Positions 44,301 to 55,283 of a stretch of DNA of 64,000 nt are shown in pieces. Position 1 is the first letter of the stretch. Each line of letters begins with the position of its first letter. The DNA lies in contig CM046874.1 of assembly GCA_025667525.1 (NCBI GenBank), positions 665,836,963-665,900,962 on the forward strand. Direction: 5' to 3'. The position numbers and the translations under genes were made by a program. The notes beneath the pieces are model-generated. The model was given only the letters and a program-made list of their open reading frames with translations. It searched no databases and had not been told where the DNA came from. Source of the DNA: Glebionis coronaria (Eukaryota; Streptophyta; Magnoliopsida; Asterales; Asteraceae).

Positions 44301-44509
44301 ATTTGTACTATTTGAGAAAACTATGTTTTGTAACCGTATTCAGTTTATGCTTCCGCACCTTGTTAAAACTATTTATTTTATTAATTACAAGTGATCTATT
44401 TTCCGAACGTCTCATTTAGAGGTCGTTCTTTGTGACTATGTGCGTATGATAATCATGACGTCACCACTCCCTTGTCGCCATTATACTCTGATATTTTGGG
44501 AGTGTGACA
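41313..44509 (+). repeat. Element D 3' LTR
   Basis: 3197 bp, almost identical to 31654-34870, followed by TTGTG at 44510-44514. Confidence 0.95.
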
Positions 44510-44514
44510 TTGTG

Positions 44515-45463
44515 CTTCAATAGGAAAGTATCCTTGCTGAGGGGTATATCCCATTGGAGAAGTGTTGGCTTGTGATGGTGATGTCTGATATGGTGGTTGT
44601 AGTGAAAAAGATTGTTGATGAACACTTTGTTGAAATGCTTGATGTGGCATCATTAGTGGTGGATAAGATGGTTGCTGATAGTTGTGTGGTGGTGGCTGCT
44701 GCAAGTATTATGGTTGCTGATAAGTATAAGCCTTGTTTTGTTGAGAAGCATACATTGCAAGTGGATCATGAACTTGAGGTGTAGACAACCGAGCCTCGAT
44801 CACATGGCATTCGTGTTGTTGAATAAAGGCTTGAAGTTGATCCACATTGGTGTTATGCAAGTCCTTAGCCAATTTAACATCCGTCACGTATTTTTTCCAT
44901 TATGGAGGAAGAGTGTTCAAATACTTGGTGTTCAATTGAAAGGTGGGAATTGCCATGCCATAAATATTAAGCTCATTCAACAATAGGGTAAATCTTAGAT
45001 AGTAATCATTGAGAGTCTCCCCTGGCACATAGGCAAACTTATCAAAAGTATCATAAAGCTTACACTCTCGTTCTTGTTTAGTTAACGAGGTGCCTTGCAT
45101 GAGAACACGAATTCTATCCCATAACTCTTTGGCAACTTTATGTTTGCTGACGAGTTTGTAGACATCTGGAGGAAGGGCTTGGAGAATGATGTTTGTAGCA
45201 TACTTATCACATTTATCTTGAATCTTCATATCTCCAGTCAATTCACCCGTTGTGCGAGGACGAGTAGTTGTACCTTCCGTCACTGTACCATAATCTAATG
45301 GTCCATTGAGCACCGATGCCCAAATAAGATGTCCGTTCTCCTTGTTCAACATGTAAAGTTCCATTCGGGAAGTCCAATCCTCGTACATAGACTTCTCCAA
45401 CATTGGTGGACGATTATCCGTACCCGAGAGGATGGACTTATCCGTAAGAGATGTGTACTCCAT
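44515..45463 (-). pseudogene. Element C gag N-terminal part
   Basis: The minus-strand frame starting MEYTSLTDKSILSG at 45463 contains W-rich Copia gag features (MYEDWTSRMELYML, LQALPPDVYKLV, TLNDYYLRFTLLLNEL). A TAA at 44900 (after LNTLPP) and another at 44708 close the frame. Between and after them the same frame continues WKKYVTDVKLAKDL, HVIEARLSTPQVHD and a Pro/Gln-rich tail. Element D then interrupts it, and the remainder lies at 30926-31648. The second stop fits a C-to-T change in CAA. Confidence 0.85.
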
Positions 45464-46484
45464 TTCGATAAGTTAAGATTTACAAACTTGATCGGTCAAT
45501 GAAAGAAAGTAAATGTGTTTGTTGTAGTGTGTTAAAACCGAGAAATAATGTTAAAATCCCCTAAATTATGTCCTCGATAAACCAAAAAATCCAAGTCAAA
45601 ATTACACACGAAAATTTTCAAAAACACGTTTTTGAAAAAATGTTGGATCGTACTCAGATCGCACTCGTGGATCGTACCCTATGATCATATTCAGATCGCA
45701 CTCCTTGATCATACCCAACGATCGTACTCTGAGCGCAACGAGTGATCGCACTCACTATGATCGTACCCAACGATCGTGCTCTGATCGCAACGAGTGATCG
45801 CACTCACTATGATCTCACCCAACGATCGTGCTCTGATCGCAACGAGTGATCGCACTCACTATGATCGTACCCAACGATCGTGATCTGATCGCAACGAGTG
45901 ATCGCACTCACTATGATCGCACTCAGATCGGACTCCCAGATCGTATTGCGATCGTACTCCCTTATCCTAGTCAGTAATCGTAGTCTGATTGAAACCTTGA
46001 TCGTACTCTACAATCATGGTGACGGATCGTACTTTGAGCAAAGTGAGCTATCGCACTAAGCAAACTTACCTTGATCGTAGTGAGGATCGTACTAAGTAAT
46101 CGGACTGATGGATCGTACTAGGGATCGTAGAGAGCTATCGAAGTCAAGATCGTAACTTGGATCGTGACTATGGATCGCAAGTAGAAACCCCCAGGGTTTA
46201 TGCAAACACAAAGTCAGATCGAACTGGATACCAACTTACCTTATTTCTCGGACAGTACAAAAACATAATCAATTCAAGATTCTAAGCCAAAAATGAATCA
46301 AACAACCAAAAATTTCGTGCTTTTAACCCGAATAACAATACCAAATCACTTACAAGTAATAAGATGAAGTAAATCAAGATTAACTCGTAAAAACACAAAA
46401 AAAAAAATTTGGTTCGTGTGAAAATGGATCAAAAATGGCGAGAGAATCAAGAACACAAACACAAGAACTAAACAATCATCCCAT
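45464..46484 (-). other. Element C 5' leader
   Basis: About 1 kb between PBS and gag, with no ORF. Its central half is a GATCG-rich tandem array (next entry). Positions 46200-46480 are unremarkable AT-rich leader. Confidence 0.7.
45640..46180. repeat. GATCG-rich tandem array in Copia leader
   Basis: A regular core from about 45740 to 45920 repeats a 52-bp unit (CACTCACTATGATCGTACCC followed by AACGATCGTGCTCTGATCGC and AACGAGTGATCG) three to four times. Flanks to 45640 and 46180 are degenerate copies built on GATCGTACTC. The self-complementary GATC core recurs dozens of times. Confidence 0.85.
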
Positions 46485-46498
46485 GGCTCTTGATACCA
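46485..46498 (-). other. Element C primer-binding site
   Basis: The minus strand reads TGGTATCAAGAGCC, an initiator tRNA-Met type site with one extra A, two bases from the LTR. Confidence 0.85.
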
Positions 46499-46500
46499 TT

Positions 46501-46821
46501 TGTAGGATATGTAAATCTTGCTTATGTTTTAGAGAGAGAAAGAGATAGAAAGATGGTGGATTACACACAATTCTATTGAGAGAAACTTAATAAGAACTAT
46601 GTGAAAAATGATTAACCACACACCCTCTCCATCAAAGGAGAGGGTTTATATACCCAAGCTTTGTGATGGGCTTGGGCTTACAATGTTGGGCCGGCCTACA
46701 CATGTTGTAGGCTAGGCTTGACTTTGTTTGTTTAATAAAGATATCTAGACTACGAGCTACTACTTAATATATTGTCGGAGTGACCGAATCTTCCTAAATA
46801 CGTAAAAACGTATTTTCAACA
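46501..46821 (-). repeat. Element C 5' LTR
   Basis: 321-bp partner of 24276-24596. On the minus strand a TATA box (GGGTATATAAACCC, 46643-46656) lies where the promoter of the element should be. Confidence 0.93.
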
Positions 46822-47015
46822 GGATTACTTTTCGAACTTAGACTTGATATATACATAGTGTTTCCAACATATATGAATATGTTGAAGTGACAATTCAGGT
46901 TATGAGAACCTATTCATCTTACCAAGTAAGGCACGGAAGCAAAAATTTCTAGTGAATTTTCATATTCATACAATCATAACACATAACACATAAGTGAAAT
47001 TTGAGGATTGTCACA
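46822..47015 (-). repeat. Element A 5' LTR, outer part
   Basis: The rest of the LTR split by element C. It matches 7510-7704 and ends TTGAGGATTGTCACA, followed by CCTGC. Confidence 0.85.
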
Positions 47016-48819
47016 CCTGCTTAATAAATGGGTCATGTATGGATTAAGTAAATATTAAACAGGACAACACGTGAACCCGTTTAACAATATAAGCCTCTAA
47101 ACATAAAACATATAGTTTAAATTTATGTTGAATCTGGTTTAAATGTATTGTTTTATCGAGTTAACACGAGTGAAATATGATTGTCATATACCATCGAAAT
47201 TATTGCATAATTGCTTGTATACTAAGTTTATCAGTTTTTACACCCTTATATCAATTTTTTGCATTTAAATTAGTTAACTCAAAAAATCACCAACCTTATT
47301 CACTGTTTGCCCTATTAACTTAAATATGATAAACGACTCACAAACAGGTTCCACGTGTATGAAGGTATGGGTTTGGATTAATTTTCATGACACGATTATA
47401 AATTTGGCTGTGTTTGGGTATAGGTTACACAAACCCACCAACCCACGAATCCAAACAAATTAACCCACATGACTAAATTGTCACCCCTAACTAAGAGTGG
47501 TGCTTTTATTTTTCATAAAGTTAGTTTTGTATTTAAAAAGTAGTAAGAGTATAAATTTTGTATAAACTTCTATCAAATTTTATGTAATTTTTTTTTAATA
47601 TATAATAATATGTTCTTGAAAATAATACAAAATATATGAGGTTTTTGTTAAACATACATATGTTTTTGAAAATTGGGACAATTGAAGATATTACATTTAA
47701 AGTCAAATCTAAAAAATTAAATTTATATTTAATATTTTTTTTAAGTTTTTAAGTTTAACTCTAAGCTATGCTAAACAATTAAAACTTAAAGTTTATTTAA
47801 TATATAATTTTGAAATTAGAAAAATAAACTAATAAATCATTTGTATTTTCATTTCTTTTTTTACCAATATATAGAAAGGTTGATTAAACTATTTCAAATT
47901 TGACTATTATAGGTAAATACAAGAACACAATTGAGCATTGATAAAAGTTCATTACCATTTATTTTGATTTGATTTACAAATGGATATTAAAAAAAGTTTC
48001 AAAAAGAAACACAAAGAAACTACGAAGGGAACAAAGTAGTAAATTTTTCAAACTGATTTGGTGATACTTCGCTAGTAATAACACACTATAATTATGTTTA
48101 TCACTAGTGATAAAATAATAAATATCATTGGTAATATTATACGATAATTATGTTTATTAAATATCACTGGTGATATATTATTGTGTTATCACTAGTGATA
48201 TTTTATTGTCTTCATAACTAGTGAAATATCACTTTTGATAAATATTTTTGGTCAAATTTACACTTTTAGTTCTTTCGTCGAATTTTTTCAATTTTTTTAC
48301 ATTTTGACAAAAATAATCAATCTGTGTTTTTTTTCATAGAATTTATTTTTAGGTAATAAAAGCATATGATTGGTCTTTTTGCTTACAAATAAAAAGAAAA
48401 ATGCAAAATAACTCATTTGAGCATTTCTATATTTTGATCAATTAAAAATGAATATAGAAGTACCCGTGTTTTTTAACTATCCACATTTAGGCACAAAAAA
48501 GGCCTCCGTTTGTTCAACCGGTATTCAGTCATGCGGATCTTTTTCATAAAATAAATACAGTAGCATGCTAAACATTGAATACCAAAAAAAAAAAAAAAGT
48601 CAACTACAATCCTCACACCTATGAGACAAAGCTGTCTCATGATATTCACTGATTTTTTAGGAATATACTAAAACATAAAAATCTTAATATAAAAATGATA
48701 CAAAATACATAAATCTGTTGATTTTCTTTATAACACACCTAACGTGTTACACATTAAGCCAATCAGGAAAAAATTCCCATACACTCTTACTATAACATAA
48801 ATTTAACTAACCAATTACA
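47016..48819. other. AT-rich intergenic DNA
   Basis: No gene seen. Positions 48060-48250 contain several near-copies of the palindrome ATCACTAGTGAT. A poly-A run lies near 48583-48598. Confidence 0.5.
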
Positions 48820-49300
48820 ACCATTCATTTTTATCATATAACAAAAAAACTCATTTTTTAAAAATTAAATATCTCACAAACCGTTCATCGTTACGTAAAA
48901 CAAAACATATCATCGCGACGAGAATTAAATCATCTATCTATCGAGGGGCACATATATATACTTTCGACGAACTTTTTTTCGACTTTTTTTCGACTTTTTT
49001 TCTTAAATCACCTATGGAGAGAATCATATATGATTCGTCACGAAACATATATGATTCTCAGAAAATCATACGAATCATATATGATTTTCTGAAAATCATA
49101 TATGATTCGTGACGAATCATATATGATACTTAAGAAAAAAAAGTTAAAAAAAGAGTTCGTCGAAAGTATATACATGTGCCCCTCGATAGATAGTTTATTT
49201 AATTCTCGTCACAATTGTGTATTTTTTTCGTTTGACGATTTACCGTTTGTGAGATATTTAATTTTTAAAAAAGTGATGGGAAATAGGTTTTTTGAAAAAT
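48820..49300. mobile_element. Long palindromic MITE-like element
   Basis: The left arm (about 48820-49010) and right arm (about 49110-49300) are inverted copies: AAAAATTAAATATCTCACAA, GACGAGAATTAAAT, CTATCGAGGGGCACAT and ACTTTCGACGAAC all occur on both. The centre is a cluster of smaller palindromes, ATCATATATGAT. Exact ends and a target duplication are not clear. An open frame at 49102-49302 is part of the arm, not a gene. Confidence 0.65.
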
Positions 49301-50154
49301 GAGTGATTATTATTGGTACATATAGATGTATGCTAATTTAAATGTATATATAAATTTTAACTCAAGCCAATCAAATACAATGATATAAAAAGAGATACAT
49401 AAAAAAAGTGTTTTAACGAACTTTCTAGCCACCGTTATTTTATACAACAAGAATCAAATATCGAAAATTAACGAATCTACCTATGGGGATAACATATTAA
49501 AGTCCACCGAAGCTTATAGAATTTTAAATAGTAAACACGAATAATCTAACAAAGTGACAAAACCACTTTTTAAAAAAATACATAACAAACTTTCATTTCT
49601 TTTTCTAGCCGTATCCAACAAACTTGTTATAGCATATGATATTACAATATTTTTGTCTTGTTAACATTGATGTAACATACATTTTTTAACAAGGAAGAGT
49701 GACATAACTCATAAGTTTTTCCATCTTAAAATCCAAGTGGGTTTATAAAATCATCAATTGCTTGTTTCATCTTTGATTAAAAAAACTAAGAAATTAATAT
49801 GCTGTAACAAATATATATATAGGTACAAGAATAAGATATATTTGAAGGATATGAGGAGATACGATGTACACCAATGTTTTAAAACCCGTTTTTTAAATTG
49901 ACCCACTTGAGTCATCGGTTCACTGGTTTATCGGTTCAACCGGTTGAACCGCCGGGTTAACCGATTGAATCGTCGGATCAAACCGGTTTTATACTATAAA
50001 AATAAAATATTACTCACATTCAAAAGTGTATTTAAAAAAATATTTTATATGTAATTTTGAGTATAAAAATACGTGGTGGTCACATCCCCAAATATTTGTT
50101 CACATGCTTCAAACTCAAAAACCTTTTTTCATATAAAAATAGGTTAAGCTATTT
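49301..50154. other. Intergenic DNA with a short GGTTCAACCGGTTGAACC block
   Basis: AT-rich. Positions 49905-49990 hold the self-complementary CGGTTCAACCGGTTGAACCG motif that recurs in many plant repeats. No gene seen. Confidence 0.45.
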
Positions 50155-52140
50155 AGCCATGCATTAGTAGAATTAAGCGGCTGAGTTAGCCTAGTCTACC
50201 CTAAAAGTGGTATAGTAGGGTATAGTAGGCAAGCGAGTTAGCGAAGACGCTTAGGCTAATAGAAAAGAGAGCGTCGGTGCGTAGCCTTCATTTTACTACG
50301 CTACGAAAAGGTTTCGAAATCACTTAGCTCGACGCTAGGAGAGTTAAGGGGGAACAGCATACCTACATAGAAGAACCACTCTTCGTTGACTTTCTAATGT
50401 CTAACCTTTCGCCCCTTACTGAAAAGGGGAAATTAGCTTTGCACTGATAGACTACTTAAGATTCAATTCAAAAGGCCCTACTTAGTTTCGCAAGCCTTTG
50501 TCATTGTCAGTCAACTAAGTAGGGCCTAAGGCCCCCTGTGAATCCGTAAATCTGAGGAGCATGCCGCAACAAAAGGATGGTCCCCTATGCATTTCACTCT
50601 TTCCGGAAGGGCAAAAAAGAAGTACCCCCCATCATAGTGAACCTTCGTTTCTCAGCAAAGTGTTCATTTCTTTTTCTCCAGGTTTCATTCTCTTTCTGGG
50701 ATGATGGAAAAACCAGCAAGGTACGGCTTGAAAGCTTACCTTCTTCTCTTTTGGAGAAAGTACACCTACCATTGAATGACCGCAGGAATTATAGGTCGGC
50801 ATTTCTTTCAAGACCATCAAGAAAGGTACCTCTGTACGTCTGCTTCAACATCAAGAGGGGCACCATGGATCAAGATTTCTGGTTCCCCTTCTCTTTTCAA
50901 CTTCGCATTCTATTACTATTAGAAGGATATGGATTTCTCCTCTGGATCCTGATTGATCGGGAGTGCTAATCTTTCCATCAAAGCAATCAAATCCTTCATT
51001 CACACTCATTTTGCTCCACTCACACCTGAAAGAAACCTAGCTCATCTCTCAGACTGGATCCGGTCGTAGAGAGTGATTGATAGGTCACCAACCTACAAGA
51101 CCAAGAATTGGAAGAAACATCTCTGCTTAGGCTTCCAATCTCTCTACCTCTCAAAGTCACCACTCTTGGAGGTCAGAATCCCATCCTCGGGCTGTCGTCA
51201 CCACCTTCTTTTGTCTGATCCTTCTCTTTTTGAATGATCGTCATGCTTCTCTTGAGATCGAGATCAGCTTCCCAAGTCAGCACTAGATATAATAGTAAAT
51301 AGCACCGCTGATAGAGTTCATATGGGAAAATGAGATGACTCCTCAGGCACTGTAGCTTTGTCGGGGTGCACCTTTGTTAGCATCGACATCTCTATTTCTC
51401 TCTGCAAATGCATCCCATTGAGACTTCTCCCCCTGGGCAGGATCTTCCAACCTTTCATTCATTTCTTGATCCATCAACCTGGGAGCGAAGCCCTTCATCT
51501 TTCTCTTTTTGCTACTAATAACTAGGCTTCCCTTCATCACAAGATGCAAAAGATTGAACTTTCGAACTTGGCGGTATCACCGTTTAGGAAAAACTGCTTT
51601 CATGCAGTCTCTTTCTTTTTCGGATGAAGGTGAGTAGCAAAGTCTGGTTCAACTGAGGAGTAGGTTGTCCTATCTGATAGAGCGGGTAATGCTCAAATTC
51701 TTTTTTTTCGTATTTGGGGTTGACGCCGAGAAAGACTAAAGACGGGAGAGCACGCACAGACATCCTCGGAAAAGCACAAATGAACTACGCCATCCCTGAC
51801 ACTTATGCATTGAGATACCAACCATCTGGTGTCGCCCACAAAGCTAAGAGGCCACTGACACCGAATAATAACCATAAAGAGCGCTAACTGCCACCGGCAT
51901 CTGATGCCATCCGATAAGGGAGAAATTTTTCGGCAAAGAATTTGACCAAAAAGCCTGATTCGAATCGTTATGCTCGATAAAAGGAAAAAGAGAAGCTCAA
52001 ATAGAAAACAACACTACTGCTAGTAAGATAGTGATCCATGCAAGCGCCAAAGAAAGAAGGGGGCACAAGCAAGCACAAGAATCAAAGCAGGGCATGATTG
52101 ATTCGGAATCGTGGGATGAGTAGATGCAACAGATGATGAA
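50155..52140. other. Mitochondrial-type DNA insertion (NUMT)
   Basis: Base composition changes abruptly from AT-rich to near 45-50% GC. The text has the look of plant mitochondrial intergenic DNA (GGCAAGCGAGTTAGCGAAGA, CTTTCCGGAAGGGC, blocks such as CCCTACTTAGTTTCG and its inverse AACTAAGTAGGGCC around 50470-50530). It abuts plastid DNA on the right. Open frames here (for example 50577-50969) show no known protein and are not called as genes. Borders are approximate. Confidence 0.65.
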
Positions 52141-52319
52141 TCTTTTTTTCTATCTCTTTCACTCTATCTTTGTTAATGCCTTATATTAATAATTGGTGAA
52201 TCAGAAACAAACTATCAATTGGTATTTTTTATTATCCTTGTATCTGGAAACTTAGACAAGTTTTTTAAAGAGTTATAGTTATTATAACTATATAAAAACG
52301 TATCTCATTTAGCTCCTTC

Positions 52320-52405
52320 ATGCCTAATATAACTACTTATTTCGGTTTTGGTGGCTTCAACTATAACCCCAACTCTCTTTATGGGTCTGAGGAAGACTTA
52401 TCATA
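52320..52405 (+). pseudogene. petL: petL, plastid cytochrome b6f subunit, degraded
   Basis: ATGCCTAATATAACTACTTA, TTCGGTTTTG and CTCTCTTTATGGGTCTGAG correspond to plastid petL, which encodes a roughly 31-residue membrane subunit of the cytochrome b6f complex. Short deletions after the TATTTCGGTTTT part and a changed 3' end break the reading frame. As nuclear plastid DNA it is not expected to be expressed. Confidence 0.75.
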
Positions 52406-52573
52406 AATTCATTCAATGAACAATTCAAAAAAGAAATCTTTCTGTGAGATTCCAGGTATTCTATAGTTCCTTGCCGCGTCAATTGCCAATTCTTGGTCAT
52501 TGAGATTCATGGGCGATTCAGATGTTTATTTAGGTTTGAAACCCTCTCTTTTTCCCCTTTCAAATAAATCGAA

Positions 52574-52689
52574 ATGATTGAAGTTTTTCTATTTGGAATC
52601 GTGTTAGGTCTAATTCCTATTACTTTTTGGCTGGATTATTCGTAACTGCATATTTACAATACAGACGCGACGGTCAGTTGGACATTTGA
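52574..52689 (+). pseudogene. petG: petG, plastid cytochrome b6f subunit 5, frameshifted
   Basis: Starts MIEVFLFGIVLGLIPIT, as in plastid petG (37 residues). A run of five T in ATTACTTTTTGGCTGG, where the plastid gene has three, then shifts the frame into an early stop. The rest (GGATTATTCGTAACTGC, TTACAATACAGACG) is intact in the other frame, with changes near the end. Confidence 0.85.
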
Positions 52690-52700
52690 TTCATTAACAA

Positions 52701-53953
52701 CCTAAAACATATCAAATTCAAACATACGAAAACTAACAAATTTTGTAGAACAAATCAAATAAATTGCTAAAAACAAATTTATTAAAAGAACTTTAAAGTT
52801 TAAATCAATTTTCAAAAAAAAATAAAATGAAATAGAATCCAAAGCATTAAACGAAACGCTTGCAATGAAAAACGGTTGTATGTATGTGCGTTTATTTGTT
52901 TAAATCAAAGGCGGTAATAATTTATTGTGGATGATGTTATATTGGATTAGAACAAGGGAGAGAGTCAGAAACCGAGGTAGTACCATAGGCCGTATTTTAC
53001 GTACCATTATGTCACTCATGACTGTTACTTTATTTTCTATTCAATTGTTAATCATTTTTGAACACGAAGGTAAGCAACCCTTAACTAACAAACATAAACA
53101 AATAAATGGTCTTATTCGATAAGCGAAGATATTTTTACTTTGGAAATTAATTACCCTAATTCTAACGAAGGTATATTTTAGCCCTTAACGTTTCGGTTTA
53201 TCATAACTATATAGGAAAACAGTCTCCATGCCATCCTCAACGACAAACATACGATTGATGCGCACGTCAAACATCGATCACAACTTACACGATGTAATTA
53301 ATTACCTGATCAAGCATAAGAGGCTTAAACAAGTATGGCGTATGAAGATCGATAACAGGATTTCACCGAAATGAGATGTAAAGATGTATATATAAGAAAC
53401 CTAGATTGAACGACAACAATGAATTTGAAATATTAAAGTTTGATGGTATGCTGTATGCAGATTACAGATTGCCAAACAAGAGAAAAAGCATGCATAATGC
53501 ACATTCATGCATAGATTTATATATATACCAAAAAGTCAAAAGCTATATATTATCACAAATTAAGTTCAATGTCAAAACAAGAGAAAAAGCATGAATAATG
53601 TTCACTCCTGCAAACAAATTGCAGTGAATATTTGGAAACAAGGAGCACGGTAATACTGATACGTGGTTCTAAGTTTTAAAATAACGGACTCTTTTTTCTG
53701 AATAGGAATTCGTATTAAAAACTAGCAAATAGCTAGAACAGAAGATTCGTGTGGTTGGGTATATAATGTTAACTCATATCTAAGTGAATGAGCTATACTT
53801 TTTCTCCTAATATCTACAATCACGTTTTCTGCAATTTACAAAAATGGCATGAGAGCACAACCACTTTAATTGGATATCTAATGTCGGTCTATGAACTTTT
53901 GTTAATGTTAGCTAAGATATTTGTCTAGGATTTTTTGTGTATGTAATATGTTA
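52701..53953. other. Intergenic DNA, no gene recognised
   Basis: A 65-codon frame at 52925-53122 has no known family features. A diverged repeat of about 35 bp (AGAGAAAAAGCATG...) occurs at about 53480 and 53580. Confidence 0.4.
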
Positions 53954-53961
53954 GGTGTGGT

Positions 53962-54261
53962 CAGGGGCGGACCTATGTGTTAGGTCCGGGGTGGCGGCGT
54001 CCCTCATGGCTTGACCAAAACGACGCGATTATATTGTAATTTTTTTTCAATTTTGACAGTTTTTTGTAAATGCCCCCCATTCGGAACACGAATTGCCCCC
54101 ACTCACATATCAAAATCCGACTTTTGACACTCTAAAACCTAAAAATGTCTATTTTTAAGTTAATATATTCGTTTTTTTCTTCGAATTCTAAATATTTTTA
54201 CCTTGCTATTGTTAAAAAAGAAATTTGCCCCCCACTATCCGATTTTCTGCGTCCACCACTG
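53962..54261. mobile_element. hAT-type MITE with 8-bp target duplication
   Basis: Terminal inverted repeats CAGGGGCGGAC and, from the right, CAGTGGTGGAC bound a 300-bp non-coding element. The 8-bp duplication GGTGTGGT is perfect at 53954-53961 and 54262-54269. Terminal CAG(T/G)GG and an 8-bp duplication are diagnostic of the hAT superfamily. Confidence 0.88.
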
Positions 54262-54269
54262 GGTGTGGT

Positions 54270-55283
54270 TACATGTGAGTTAGAGTTTGATTTATGATTG
54301 CATTACACATGGTTAAAAACCGAAGTGAACTAAAAAAATCAAATTGAACTGAAAATTGAATTTAAGAAAAACATAAATGAAAAATTGATTAAAACTGAAC
54401 AAAAAAAATATATAATTTAGACGTATTTTTCCGGTTATTACCCGCAAGTGAACCACATTAAATCGAACCGAGCAAAACTAACATAAACACAAAGCTGAAA
54501 ATGATTGGTTCGGTTTCACTCGACACCTTGATTTATCGGTTCGAGTCGATTAGTTTTGCTTAACCTTATCCTATCCGTGATCTTTAGTTGAGGCTTCACC
54601 AACTTGTTAAGTATTTTAGAAGAGTAATGCTAAATTCTCCTACAATATCTTACTACTTATCCTCCTATTCATATCAAATTAAAACATGTGTAATCCATTA
54701 ATTCTCTTTCTTAATTTCATCCATTGATCAATCCATTTGTCATGATAATGTAAATAGAAGGATATGTAAACATATCAAGTAGGAGGATAAATCATTTTCC
54801 ATTTTAGAATATAGGGTTTCGTAACTTGTTAAGTTATCTATTCTTCAATGAACATGTTTTTACCATTACTAAAACGTTGACCAACCCATTTTTCATCTCT
54901 ATAATTATGTCAAGTTGATGGTTGGTACACGTACATACGCCTTTTTCTAAGTAAAATGTCACGTAACTAGTTTGTTTTATATGTCTTAGACACAACTACC
55001 ATCTATATTCTCAAATTTAGCAAATTATATCTTAATTTTTGAACCAATCTTGTCATCATCCGTACATTTCTCCCTCCCTTTAAATTTCACTACAATCTCT
55101 CCACTTTAGTCTCATTCAACACAAAATAATAAGTCAATATCAAACCTTCACATATTTCTCTCTTTCTCTCATTTCCTTTCATCTCTCTCTCTCTTCCAAA
55201 ATCACATTGAGGCCAGGGTGTGTTAGATATTGAAAATTTGTGTATTGCAATATATAGATAGTAGTGATTATCTATATTTATAG
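54270..55283 (+). promoter_or_regulatory. Upstream region and 5' UTR of the PIRL gene
   Basis: Contains a CT-rich pyrimidine patch (about 55150-55200) of the type common near plant transcription starts, then AATATATAGATAG shortly before the ATG. Positions 54640-54810 have a partial inverted repeat around ATCCTCCTA that may be an old MITE. No individual regulatory site is certain. Confidence 0.4.

Larger units (their letters stand above)
31654..44509 (+). mobile_element. Element D: young, structurally complete Tekay-type chromovirus
   Basis: LTRs of 3217 and 3197 bp start TGTGACATTCG and end AGTGTGACA, with a perfect 5-bp duplication. The PBS, an upstream coiled-coil ORF, a single uninterrupted gag-pol and a C-terminal chromodomain are all present. 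By eye the LTRs differ at about eight substitutions plus two repeat-length indels (8 and 12 bp). That is about 0.25%, or on the order of 0.1 million years at a commonly used plant LTR rate of 1.3e-8 per site per year. It is inserted in the gag of element C. Chromodomain, order RT before integrase and very long LTRs place it in the Ty3/Gypsy chromovirus group, Tekay/Del lineage. Confidence 0.93.
24276..46821 (-). mobile_element. Element C: Copia retrotransposon, disrupted
   Basis: The 321-bp LTRs (24276-24596 and 46501-46821) begin TGTAGG and end CAACA on the plus strand. The 5-bp duplication GGATT (24271-24275, 46822-46826) is perfect. The element is transcribed right to left: PBS 46485-46498, long 5' leader, gag, protease, integrase, RT, RNase H, long 3' region, purine tract, 3' LTR. 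The domain order integrase before RT defines Ty1/Copia. Gag is split by element D. The reading frame is also closed by stops at 44900, 44708, 31046, 30747 and 29196 and by one frameshift near 30926. The LTRs differ at six of 321 positions by my count. Confidence 0.93.
52141..52700 (+). other. Plastid-derived segment, psbE-petL-petG spacer region
   Basis: Contains recognisable petL and petG in their plastid order and spacing with the AT-rich plastid spacers between and upstream. Contiguous mitochondrial-type sequence to the left suggests that it came via mitochondrial DNA that already carried plastid sequence, or as a joined organellar insertion. Confidence 0.75.

Noticed and set aside
45640..46180. 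Regular repeats as a CRISPR-like array
   Set aside because: Plant nuclear context. Repeats are contiguous and degenerate with no unique spacers, and lie in a Copia leader.
50577..50969. 130-codon frame in the organellar insertion
   Set aside because: No match to a mitochondrial protein that I recognise; it has the composition of mitochondrial spacer DNA.
52925..53122. 65-codon frame as a small gene
   Set aside because: No recognisable family, no supporting splice or promoter context, and of the length expected by chance.
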